64,000 nt of DNA, from positions 2,512,501 through 2,576,500 of the forward strand of contig NZ_CP120849.1 of assembly GCF_029581355.1 (NCBI RefSeq), in the 5' to 3' direction. This DNA is from Parabacteroides chongii (GTDB lineage: Bacteria > Bacteroidota > Bacteroidia > Bacteroidales > Tannerellaceae). Every line of letters begins with the position of its first letter. Positions within the stretch are counted from its first letter, which is position 1. A model generated the notes under the pieces. The model did no database searches, was not told the origin of the DNA, and saw only the letters and a list, made by a program, of their open reading frames with translations. Both the position numbers and the translations under genes were made by a program. Positions 53,271 to 61,673 of this stretch are shown piece after piece.

Positions 53271-56200
53271 ATGAAATATATACATTCAACACCCGGATTC
53301 AACATCTTATCACTTATATTGCTGGTGATGATCGGCTTTGTGGGTTGTTCGGATGAGTATAGTGTCGGACCACGTCCAATCGGAAATGCGGTTAGCTTTA
53401 CTTTAACGGTTCCTGATGTCAGTATTCCGTCTGTATCTACACGTACGATGGAGGGGACAAACAACAAGGAAGACGAAGTGAAGACTGTTGATATTCTTGT
53501 ATTCGATGCTGCGCAAAGTCCGGAGGTTCTTTTGGCGCGGGTAGTGGCGACAAATGTTACACAGGATTTGAGTAAAAATCCTTCTACGGTGACTTTTTCA
53601 GCGGAACTACCCCGTACCAGCGGAAAGGCTCGTGTTGTGATGGTAGCAAACCAGTCGCTTTCTTCGATTATTCAGGACTCAGATATAGGGAAGACAAAGG
53701 CTGAAATAATGCCGAAGCTGACGCACTCTTCGACGGTGGCATGGCCGGCTAATGGTTCCACCTCTTCGGGGTATACACCGATACCTATGTACGCAGAAAA
53801 AGAAGTTTCGAAGATTTATCCCGAGATGGATCCTATAATCAATATCAATCTGGTACGTATGCTCGCCCGGATCGATATTAATAACGAGGCTTCGAATTTT
53901 ACAGTGGAGAATGTTTATCTGGCTAATTATAATACAGTTGGATATATTGCTTCTGCCTGGGATTCTGGAACAGGATTGTTAAGCGATCCGGAACCGGATG
54001 ATCCGATGATTCCGGGTAACAGTGATAGAACTGGATCACCTTATAGTTATTCAGTCGATGGAGCGGCAAGCTATCTGGGGGAAATTTATACTTATGAAGC
54101 TATTGCTGCTGCAGATGCAGCCAGCAATTCGGATGGTAGCCCTAATGATGGTGCGGTAAGCCGTAAGGATGCAACCTGTCTGATTGTAAAAGGTAAAATG
54201 ACAGGTGATAACACGTCTTATTATTATCGGGTCGATTTCCTGAAGTCAGGAACTGCTGACTATATGCCGTTAAAACGAAATTACAAATATACTATCAATA
54301 TAAAGGAAGCTTCCGGTATTGGCTACCTGACCATGGAAGAAGCCATTGAGTCGTATCGAACGATGACCAATCTGAATGTTCGGTTAATCGCCTATAACCG
54401 TGATAAAATTTCAGATATCGTATACAACGGCCAATATATGCTTGGAGTAAGCGAATCGGCAATAAGAGTATGGCAATACGAAAATGTGTCTTATAAGATC
54501 GATGTGTTTACCGATAGTCCTGGAGGGTGGAAAGCTGTTATTACGGATTCAGGAGGATGGCTGAACTTCTCGAATGGTACCGCTGTAACCGGAAGTGCAA
54601 ATACAGATGGCGCAATTTTTCTGAATTTTCCTTATTACTGGAACGATGTAGGGCAGACACGTCGCGCAACTCTTACGATAACGGCTGGCCGTTTGACACA
54701 TTCAATATCCATAGAACAATATGTCGAGGAGCCGGGGATGATCAAATTTGTCGATGCTTACGGGAATGAGCTGACAAATGGTTTGTTCTTCCCGATGGAT
54801 AATACGCATGGTGACCTTGTTGCGCAGACAGTCTATGCAATGTGGACTTCTGCCGGTGTGACAGTGAGTCGGGACCGTACGGCATCCGGTACTACTGCAG
54901 CTCTGCAGTATGCAACGATAGTTCCGGGTATAGGGGCTCCTCCAGCTTCAGGTACTATAACAGAAGGTACCCCCTATGAGTTATTCAATGGAGTTCAGGC
55001 GATTACATTGTTACCCCAGGCTGGTACAGATGCCTGGCGTCAGGAACATCTGAAATTTAGATTATATGATGTCTCTAACCGTGAATTGGGGGAAGTGACA
55101 TGCCCGATCAATCAGGGAAGCCTGGATTTTATTCTTGAAGACTATCCGGTTGGAAGCACTCCGTATACTTACAAAATACCTTTGGGGATGACACATTATT
55201 TACCACTTGTTGTTAATGTCAATTGGAAAATAGAAAAAATAGAAGTCATAGGCAGTAGTACGAGTAGTGAACTTGTTGCAGACTATGGAGATGTATATCA
55301 ATCTCAGAGTAATGCAGGATATTTGTCTGGTAATGATGCAGCCAAACAGGATATCGTAGGGACTACTCAGACTTTTCTCTTACGAATTAAGAGCGCTCTG
55401 TGGGCTGCCAATAGAAACGGAACAGTCCGGATTACATTTAAAAACGAGATGCATACAAAGCCATCCACTGGTGGAGATGAAAGGTATCCGTTTTATAGGA
55501 CTATCGATTTGTATATAAACTCGGAGACAAACTCTTATACCAGTGAAACAGGAGCAGCTCCTCTTTTTCATGTGAATCCTTTAAGAATTTTAAACCCGGA
55601 TAGAACACCTAAAGCTATGCCCTTGAGTGAGGCTCAGACGTTGTGTGGAAATATAGGGTCAGGATGGCGTGTTCCGACTCTGGGTGAAATGGCTACTGCT
55701 ATGGCTTATAGAGGTGCATTAGGAGGTCTGATTTATGACACGAATAGAAAGACAAATCTGGTAGGTTGGTATCACCAGTATAATTATTGGACGACTACGC
55801 AAAGAGATGCGGGGCAATATATTCAAATACCGTTCGACTTGCCCAATTACCCTAAAGGGGTGGATCCGACTAATTATAATGCTGCCAGATGCGTATATAC
55901 TGATCCTTCTGCAGGGACGAAGTATCCCAATATTCAAACATATGGTAGTGTAGGTGTATTGATAACTTCCCGAAGCGGTAGTTCAGGAGTAAGCTCATCG
56001 GCACTATCGACGACTGTTGCTGATAATAAAGTGGCACCGAAGCTTTTAGTGGCTAACGCAAATAATGGAACAGGCACTTGGGCTACAGCTAGTTCGGTAT
56101 GTGCGGCTAAGACGGAAGATGGTGGTGGCTGGAGGTTGCCTACCCTCAGTGAGACATACCTGATTTTTGGATTGAACGGATCAACAATGGATAATAATTT

Positions 56201-56423
56201 GATTTCGGGCACAAATAATGGAGCTACATCTCTTGATTGGCCGAGTAGTTTTACCAAAATCGATGCGCTTATCTGGACTGCGACAACTGATGGTAATAAT
56301 GCCTATTTGGTTTTACCAGCAGGGAACGATCAGTACAACTATGGTTTTTGGGGGGAAAAATATGCAAAAGACTCTACCGGACCTAATTATGTGGGAATTC
56401 GCTGTGTGAAACCAAAAGACTAA
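53271..56423 (+). CDS. Large fimbrial tip-like lipoprotein with BACON and two WR(V/L)PT modules
   Basis: 1050 residues, the largest in either fimbrial locus. Signal ends IGFVGC. Domains in order: DUF4906-like N-terminus (about 25-370; TVDILVFDAAQS, FTVENVYLANYNTVGYI), a BACON-like Ig domain (about 390-490; RRATLTITAGRLTHSISIEQY), a middle region, then two FISUMP/DUF1566-like modules, one with GWRVPTLGEMATAM (about 805) and one with GGWRLPTLSETYLIFGL (about 945), the last ending GIRCVKPKD. The N-terminal part resembles the last gene of locus 1, while the C-terminal part resembles the gene before it. Likely the adhesive tip. Confidence 0.75.
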   Translation: MKYIHSTPGFNILSLILLVMIGFVGCSDEYSVGPRPIGNAVSFTLTVPDVSIPSVSTRTMEGTNNKEDEVKTVDILVFDAAQSPEVLLARVVATNVTQDLSKNPSTVTFSAELPRTSGKARVVMVANQSLSSIIQDSDIGKTKAEIMPKLTHSSTVAWPANGSTSSGYTPIPMYAEKEVSKIYPEMDPIININLVRMLARIDINNEASNFTVENVYLANYNTVGYIASAWDSGTGLLSDPEPDDPMIPGNSDRTGSPYSYSVDGAASYLGEIYTYEAIAAADAASNSDGSPNDGAVSRKDATCLIVKGKMTGDNTSYYYRVDFLKSGTADYMPLKRNYKYTINIKEASGIGYLTMEEAIESYRTMTNLNVRLIAYNRDKISDIVYNGQYMLGVSESAIRVWQYENVSYKIDVFTDSPGGWKAVITDSGGWLNFSNGTAVTGSANTDGAIFLNFPYYWNDVGQTRRATLTITAGRLTHSISIEQYVEEPGMIKFVDAYGNELTNGLFFPMDNTHGDLVAQTVYAMWTSAGVTVSRDRTASGTTAALQYATIVPGIGAPPASGTITEGTPYELFNGVQAITLLPQAGTDAWRQEHLKFRLYDVSNRELGEVTCPINQGSLDFILEDYPVGSTPYTYKIPLGMTHYLPLVVNVNWKIEKIEVIGSSTSSELVADYGDVYQSQSNAGYLSGNDAAKQDIVGTTQTFLLRIKSALWAANRNGTVRITFKNEMHTKPSTGGDERYPFYRTIDLYINSETNSYTSETGAAPLFHVNPLRILNPDRTPKAMPLSEAQTLCGNIGSGWRVPTLGEMATAMAYRGALGGLIYDTNRKTNLVGWYHQYNYWTTTQRDAGQYIQIPFDLPNYPKGVDPTNYNAARCVYTDPSAGTKYPNIQTYGSVGVLITSRSGSSGVSSSALSTTVADNKVAPKLLVANANNGTGTWATASSVCAAKTEDGGGWRLPTLSETYLIFGLNGSTMDNNLISGTNNGATSLDWPSSFTKIDALIWTATTDGNNAYLVLPAGNDQYNYGFWGEKYAKDSTGPNYVGIRCVKPKD

Positions 56424-56767
56424 CAACCAGGCTTTCGAAATTTGAACCATTGTTGCTGTCTGTTGTTTTGCGAAGCAATTAGATGCAATGGAAACTCTTT
56501 TGGTTTTGAAAAATGAAACTCTAATAAAGTCAGTTGTTTATAAAGAGATCTTCTTGAGGCATGAAGTGCGGTATCAGAACCATAAAGTTGAGAATAATAG
56601 ATTGAAAAGCAGCATCTTTGTATAAAATAAATGACGGGAAAGATTATTCCCCGTCATCATTAATTCGAAATAAAATACTGACCTGTAAATCAGGTAAGTT
56701 TAATATTAATACTAGTGTGGGTTCCAGGGGGCAGTGATGTTCTCTGGAATTATTTTTTTATCAGTTC
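56424..56767. other. 344-bp gap between fimbrial locus 2 and HU
   Basis: No gene seen. A hairpin TGACGGG / CCCGTCA (56632-56656) may end the fimbrial transcript, though its T run is weak. A second small palindrome TTCCAG / CTGGAA lies at about 56723-56750 after the HU gene on its strand. Confidence 0.45.
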
Positions 56768-57040
56768 TTATTTTATCTTGTCGTTCAGCTCTGCACCAGC
56801 TTTAAATTTAACTGCTTTGCGGGCTGCGATTTCGATGGGTTGTTTTGTCTTCGGGTTAACGCCTTTACGGGCTGCTTTTTCTGTTACTGAGAAAGAACCG
56901 AAACCTAAAAGAGCGATTTTTCCTCCAGCCTTCATTTCGTCGGATACTGTTTCAACGAAAGCATCCACTGCCTTCTTTGCGTCAGCCTTGCTTAAACCAG
57001 CTTTTTCTGCAACAGCTGTGATAAATTCTGTTTTGTTCAT
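56768..57040 (-). CDS. HU-family DNA-binding protein
   Basis: 90 residues. MNKTEFITAVAEKAGLSKADAKKAVDAF and GFGSFSVTEKAARKGVNPKT with the DNA-minor-groove beta-arm (NPKTKQPIEI) are classical HU. It bends and compacts DNA and can assist site-specific recombination. Confidence 0.96.
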   Translation of the reverse strand: MNKTEFITAVAEKAGLSKADAKKAVDAFVETVSDEMKAGGKIALLGFGSFSVTEKAARKGVNPKTKQPIEIAARKAVKFKAGAELNDKIK

Positions 57041-57094
57041 GATGGATTGATAATTAATATATTAAACAAATCTGTGATAGCCTAAAAGTCGATC

Positions 57095-57124
57095 CAAATG
57101 TAGTTTTTATTTAATATTCTGCAA
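57095..57124 (-). promoter_or_regulatory. Promoter of the HU gene
   Basis: On the minus strand TTG (57124-57122), 19 bp, TACATTTG (57102-57095), start near 57088. Confidence 0.7.
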
Positions 57125-57197
57125 AGAAAAAGATAGTTTTTTTTATTGATTTACTATGTTTTAGTACTATTTGAAGAAAAAACAATCAAAATATATT

Positions 57198-57205
57198 TAC
57201 CTTTG
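57198..57205 (+). promoter_or_regulatory. -7 element of the rhomboid operon
   Basis: TACCTTTG with TTTG at 57170-57173 (24 bp gap, longer than usual). It places the transcript start near 57212, which rules out translation starts further upstream. Confidence 0.55.
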
Positions 57206-57223
57206 CCGCAAATTGATATGTAT

Positions 57224-57934
57224 ATGATGAATCAAAATGGCTCCGGGTTCTTGAATAGTATACCGCCCGTTACAAAAAACCTTATCATTATCAACCTGCT
57301 TTTTTGGGTGGCCAGTCTGGTCTTACCGAAAGTAGGGATAGATTTGGTGCAACTATTGGGTTTGCACTTTCCGGGTGTGAAAGATTTTTACCCGTTTCAG
57401 TTCGTTACTTATATGTTCATGCACGATACGCATTCCTTTGCACATGTCTTTTTCAATATGTTCGGGGTGTATATGTTCGGGCGTGTTCTTGAAAATGTGT
57501 GGGGACCGAAGCGTTTCCTTACCTTCTATCTCGTGACGGGTATCGGTGCCGGTATCATACAGGAACTGGTATGGGCATATTCCCTTCAGTCTTTTGCGAG
57601 TGCCAATGGGTTGACGCTTTTCCAATTGGTTCGGATGGATCCGTCGCTGAATATGATGATTACGATAGGCGCTTCGGGTTCCGTGTTCGGTATCCTGCTG
57701 GCGTTTGCCATGCTGTTTCCGAATGTCCCTTTGTTCCTTATGTTTATTCCGATCCCTATTAAAGCTAAATATTTTGTCGTGTTTTACGGCTTGGCTGAAC
57801 TATTTATGGGTGTTTCCAGTTTTGGTGGAGACACGGTCGCACATTTCGCCCATCTAGGCGGTATGTTGTTCGGCTTTTTTATGGTTCGCTACTGGAAAAA
57901 GAAAGATGCAGGCAATGGAAAGTATTTTTACTAA
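57224..57934 (+). CDS. Rhomboid-family intramembrane serine protease, copy 1
   Basis: 236 residues from 57224 (MMNQNGSGF); an in-frame ATG at 57146 lies before the inferred promoter and is rejected. Six membrane helices. The active site is complete: serine in TIGASGSVFGIL (GxSG) and histidine in VAHFAHLGGMLFG; the HxxxN motif of the oxyanion region is in SFAHVFFNMFGVYMFG. Cuts membrane-spanning segments of other proteins. Overlaps the next gene by 29 bp. Confidence 0.88.
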   Translation: MMNQNGSGFLNSIPPVTKNLIIINLLFWVASLVLPKVGIDLVQLLGLHFPGVKDFYPFQFVTYMFMHDTHSFAHVFFNMFGVYMFGRVLENVWGPKRFLTFYLVTGIGAGIIQELVWAYSLQSFASANGLTLFQLVRMDPSLNMMITIGASGSVFGILLAFAMLFPNVPLFLMFIPIPIKAKYFVVFYGLAELFMGVSSFGGDTVAHFAHLGGMLFGFFMVRYWKKKDAGNGKYFY

Positions 57935-58793
57935 TCTGAAGAATACGTTTCGGGCAGGAAGTATATTGGTTAAGCTTATATATATTAATGTAGGGCTTTT
58001 TATCCTGATCCGATTGCTGGGAGTGTTGTTTTTGCTTTTCAATATTCCGGGTATACCTTTCCTGCAATATTTGCAGATGCCTTCGTCGCCGGAATTGCTG
58101 ATGTACCGGCCATGGACGGTTATTACTTATATGTTTACCCATTTTGACTTCCTGCATATTCTTTTTAATATGCTTTGGTTGTACTGGTTCGGCGGATTGT
58201 TCCTTACATTTTTCAGCGAACGACAGTTGGGCGGCCTGTATTTGTTAGGCGGTATTGCCGGGGCAGTGCTGTTTATGCTTGCCTATAATATCTTCCCGTA
58301 TTTCCAGACAGTAGCTTCTTCCAGTTACTTGATGGGCGCATCTGCTTCTGTGATGGCTATTGTTTTTGCCGTATCATTCTACCGGAAGGATTTGGAAATT
58401 AATTTGTTCCTGATCGGGCGGATAAAACTGATCTATTTGGCTCTGTTCACATTTGTAATCGATCTGCTGGCCATAACATCCGATAATGCGGGTGGGCATA
58501 TTGCACATATTGGCGGCGCTTTGTTCGGAATTTGGTTTGCTGTGCGGATAAAAGAAGGAAAGGATTTGACGGGGCCTATGAATCGCCTGCTTGATCGGGT
58601 CGTTAATTTAGGAAAGAGAAAGCCTAAAATGAAAGTAACTTATAAACGGGCAGAAACAGATTATGAATATAATGCCCGTAAACATAGGGAGTCGGCTGAT
58701 ATCGATGCTATCCTGGATAAACTGAAGCGTTCCGGGTACGAAAGTCTTTCTGCCGATGAAAAGAGACAACTATTCGATGCCAGTAAAAAATGA
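57906..58793 (+). CDS. Rhomboid-family protein, copy 2, with altered active-site motif
   Basis: 295 residues. Rhomboid fold with HFDFLHILFNMLWLYWFGG, GASASVMAIVFAVSFY and HIAHIGGALFGIWF; the serine and histidine are present, but the GxSG motif reads GASA (Gly to Ala after Ser). A soluble C-terminal tail of about 75 residues (KPKMKVTYKRAETDYEYN; DIDAILDKLKRSGYESLSADEKR) is shared by Bacteroidetes copies (DUF6576-like). Overlaps the first rhomboid gene; start at 57906 or 57915. Confidence 0.82.
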   Translation: MQAMESIFTNLKNTFRAGSILVKLIYINVGLFILIRLLGVLFLLFNIPGIPFLQYLQMPSSPELLMYRPWTVITYMFTHFDFLHILFNMLWLYWFGGLFLTFFSERQLGGLYLLGGIAGAVLFMLAYNIFPYFQTVASSSYLMGASASVMAIVFAVSFYRKDLEINLFLIGRIKLIYLALFTFVIDLLAITSDNAGGHIAHIGGALFGIWFAVRIKEGKDLTGPMNRLLDRVVNLGKRKPKMKVTYKRAETDYEYNARKHRESADIDAILDKLKRSGYESLSADEKRQLFDASKK

Positions 58794-59905
58794 GTGAGGG
58801 ATTGAAGACACTGAAGCTGTTGTTCAAATCATTGTTTGTTCTTGCCAATGTTTTGATCGTTGTGCTGTTGATTGCTTCAGCATATTCAGACCGTGTCTCT
58901 CCGGATACAATGCTGGGTTTTTCATATTTGGGACTGGCCTTTCCTATTTTATGTGTCCTGAATCTTTGTTTTGTGCTTTATTGGTTGTTTTTATGGGAGT
59001 GGCGTTTCCTGTTGATCGGACTGTGTTCTTTTCTGATCTGTTGGGGACCTGTAAAAAAGTATTTTCCCTACCATAGCCGGGTAAAAGACATTCCACAGGA
59101 AAATGTACTGAAGGTACTTACGTATAATGTGATGGGATTTGCCTATAAAGACCATACAAAAGAATCTCCTAATAAGATTATTGAATATATCGCTAATTCG
59201 GGAGCAGACATTGTCTGTCTGCAGGAATATGCGGTAGGTAAACTGGATCGTTTTCTTACTCCCAAGAAGGTTTATCAGGCGTTGGATATGTATCCGTATC
59301 GTTCTGTTATTCCTATTAATTCATCGGGGTACCTGAATGTCGGTATTGCCGTTTTTTCCAAATATCCTATCTCAAACTCCCGGCGAATAAAATATGAAAG
59401 TGAGTTCAACGGCTCTTCTGTTCATGAACTGAATGTGAAAGGAAAGAAACTGACCCTTATCAACAATCATCTTGAATCATTTAAGTTGACGATGGAAGAC
59501 CGGAGCCGCTATACGGCTTTTATTAAGAATATTAGTACGGATACTTTTGACGGAATTAAAGGGGCTTTGGAGCAAAAGTTAGGACCGGCTTTTAAAATAC
59601 GTGCTAAACAGGCTGAAGCTGTAGCTGCTGAGGTTGCCAGGGCAAAAGGTGACTATGTCTTGGTTTGCGGAGACTTTAACGATACTCCCATCTCTTATGC
59701 ACATCGTACAATACAGGGACCTTTGGTCGATTCATTCGCTGAGTCGGGGCTGGGTATGGGAGTAACTTATAATCAGAATATGTTCTGGTTCCGCATTGAT
59801 AATATCCTGCATTCAAAGAATATGAAGTCAATGAATTGTACGATTGACAAGATACGTTATTCGGATCATTATCCGTTATGGTGCTATTTGAGTATGGAGG
59901 AATAA
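58790..59905 (+). CDS. Endonuclease/exonuclease/phosphatase-family membrane protein
   Basis: 371 residues. Three N-terminal membrane segments (to about residue 85), then an EEP domain: VLTYNVMGF, DIVCLQEYA, INNHLESFKL, CGDFNDTP and RYSDHYPLWC, with the metal and catalytic Asn, Glu, Asp, His all visible. The active domain probably faces the periplasm. Substrate unknown (phospholipid, nucleotide or nucleic acid are all known in the superfamily). Starts with an ATGA overlap with the second rhomboid gene. Confidence 0.85.
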   Translation: MSEGLKTLKLLFKSLFVLANVLIVVLLIASAYSDRVSPDTMLGFSYLGLAFPILCVLNLCFVLYWLFLWEWRFLLIGLCSFLICWGPVKKYFPYHSRVKDIPQENVLKVLTYNVMGFAYKDHTKESPNKIIEYIANSGADIVCLQEYAVGKLDRFLTPKKVYQALDMYPYRSVIPINSSGYLNVGIAVFSKYPISNSRRIKYESEFNGSSVHELNVKGKKLTLINNHLESFKLTMEDRSRYTAFIKNISTDTFDGIKGALEQKLGPAFKIRAKQAEAVAAEVARAKGDYVLVCGDFNDTPISYAHRTIQGPLVDSFAESGLGMGVTYNQNMFWFRIDNILHSKNMKSMNCTIDKIRYSDHYPLWCYLSMEE

Positions 59906-59923
59906 ATATTCCTCCATTGTTTA

Positions 59924-60466
59924 TTAATCTTCTACTGCATCGAATACATCTCCGAACAGGTTCTCTGCAAAAAAGAAAGTTGCATTGCAGAAAAGCAACG
60001 GGTCTTTGATCAAAGCAATCGTATTACTTTTCCCGTTATTCGCAATCACGTTTTCTGCCGGATAAGTCTTGTATTTCTTTTCGTTATTCGGATCATACTG
60101 ATAGGTGATATCAGTCAGTTCGATGGTGTACTTCTCATCGAAACAATAAATCCTCATTTTATATTTGATGATGGTTTTATCTGTTTCATTCAGGAGTAGC
60201 TCCACTTTGGAGTTGATGAATACAGTCCCTTTCGACTTGCTGGAAGTGACGCTTGACAGGAAAACATCTTTTCCATAGTTCTTTTTGGCCCATTTGTCGA
60301 TCGCATTGAACAGTTCGCCCTTCTTCATGCCTTCGACATCTACTTCGTCGCTGTAACATACTTTTCCCTCTTTCATGGGAGCGCATGACTCGACATTACC
60401 TTTATGCCCCTGTGCCATAATCAGCATGGGGCATATCAGCAAGAGCAGGATTGTTAATTTCTTCAT
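59924..60466 (-). CDS. DUF4468 protein, short copy
   Basis: 180 residues from the ATG at 60466 (signal peptide MKKLTILLLLICPMLIMAQ); the frame is open to 60490. Pattern KVCYSDEVDVEGMKKGELFNAIDKWAKKNYG and KYKMRIYCFDEKYTIELTDITYQY is the DUF4468 TBP-like domain found in exported Bacteroidetes proteins. Function unknown. Downstream of, and overlapping by open frame, the longer copy. Confidence 0.75.
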   Translation of the reverse strand: MKKLTILLLLICPMLIMAQGHKGNVESCAPMKEGKVCYSDEVDVEGMKKGELFNAIDKWAKKNYGKDVFLSSVTSSKSKGTVFINSKVELLLNETDKTIIKYKMRIYCFDEKYTIELTDITYQYDPNNEKKYKTYPAENVIANNGKSNTIALIKDPLLFCNATFFFAENLFGDVFDAVED

Positions 60467-60477
60467 AATCCTTCTGT

Positions 60478-61503
60478 TTATCTGATCCATACGTTAAGTA
60501 TTTCACCAATAACTATTTTCTGCGGACCTTCGCTGGATTCGCCCTGCTTGATGCACTGGATCATGAACCAGGTTTCAGGATCATCTTGTTTCTTGAAAGA
60601 AATAGTATAGATGTCGTTATCTCTGATCGCTTTATAGACTTCGCTTTCCGGACTGATAGAGATGGATGCGATGTTCTTTCCGAACATTTTGCCCATTTCT
60701 TTCCAGGTGGCGTAATGTTCCACCAGATTATCCTTCTCAGCCGGAGTTATTTCCATTTTACTTTCCGGTAACATATTCAATAAGGTAGCCGGAACCTTTC
60801 CCGGTTCGAAGGCGGTTAGACCTTGGCATACTTCAGTATTGTTACCGACCGGAGCCTGAGTGATATTTTGGGCAGGTGCTGCTGCCTGTGCCACTTGCTG
60901 TTGTTGTGCAGGAACAACTGCATAAGCAGGAACGATTACGCCGGCCGGCTGTATGCCGAATGCCGCATCGGCGCTTTGGAACATTGTCTCTGCGAAGTCG
61001 ACTGTCTTACGACGGAACTTACCGTTGCCACGATTCAGCTTGTCTTTTTTCTTGTTCAGGGCATATTTGTCGGTAATCCATTCTTCTGCGGTATATTTCT
61101 CCGGTTCGCGCTGGTAAGAAACATTATATTCGTAACGGATACCGGCCAGTTTGATAGTGGCTGCATTGTTTTCACATTCAATCGTTACGCGATAGTTCAT
61201 CATCGTGCGGTCTAATGAGAGTGCCGTACTCTGAAATACCAGGTATTCTTCGCCTACTGCAGCGATATCGCCTTTGTCTTTATCTGAATAAACCAGCCGG
61301 CGGCCTTCTTCGCTGAAGAACTTTTCGGCCCAGTTATGCATAATGTCATACATCTGATCCTTTGAGAGGGAGGGCATGCTTATCTCTTTGGTAAAGATAA
61401 CTTTGCCGCCGTCTTCAGGTACGGCTCCGGCTAAATACTTCTGATCTTCCTGCGCAATCAACAGGGAAGGAATGAATAAAAGGAATAAAAATAACTGTTT
61501 CAT
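60478..61503 (-). CDS. DUF4468 protein with C-terminal extension
   Basis: 341 residues. Signal peptide ending LLIAQED. DUF4468 domain at about 30-180 (KVIFTKEISMPSLSKDQMYDIMHNWAEKFF; MNYRVTIECENNAATIKLAGIRYEY), an Ala/Gln/Pro-rich linker (VPAQQQQVAQAAAPAQNI), then a second domain with NLVEHYATWKEMGKMFGKNI and IYTISFKKQDDPETWFMIQC. Paired with the short copy in one operon. Function unknown. Confidence 0.75.
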   Translation of the reverse strand: MKQLFLFLLFIPSLLIAQEDQKYLAGAVPEDGGKVIFTKEISMPSLSKDQMYDIMHNWAEKFFSEEGRRLVYSDKDKGDIAAVGEEYLVFQSTALSLDRTMMNYRVTIECENNAATIKLAGIRYEYNVSYQREPEKYTAEEWITDKYALNKKKDKLNRGNGKFRRKTVDFAETMFQSADAAFGIQPAGVIVPAYAVVPAQQQQVAQAAAPAQNITQAPVGNNTEVCQGLTAFEPGKVPATLLNMLPESKMEITPAEKDNLVEHYATWKEMGKMFGKNIASISISPESEVYKAIRDNDIYTISFKKQDDPETWFMIQCIKQGESSEGPQKIVIGEILNVWIR

Positions 61504-61592
61504 GGTGAATTCTGTGTTTTTTTACAGGCAAAGATATATATTTGTGTTTGAAATTAACTATGAGAGTGACAAATAATTAATCTAATTACTAC

Positions 61593-61619
61593 TTGACAAA
61601 GAAAAAAAGCCTATATTTG
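61593..61619 (+). promoter_or_regulatory. Promoter of secDF
   Basis: TTG (61593-61595), 16 bp, TATATTTG (61612-61619), 55 bp before the start codon. Same layout as the promoter in the invertible segment. Confidence 0.75.
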
Positions 61620-61673
61620 CACCCTGTGAAAAAACGAAAATAAATAATGTAATAACATAAACTCAAGATTCAA

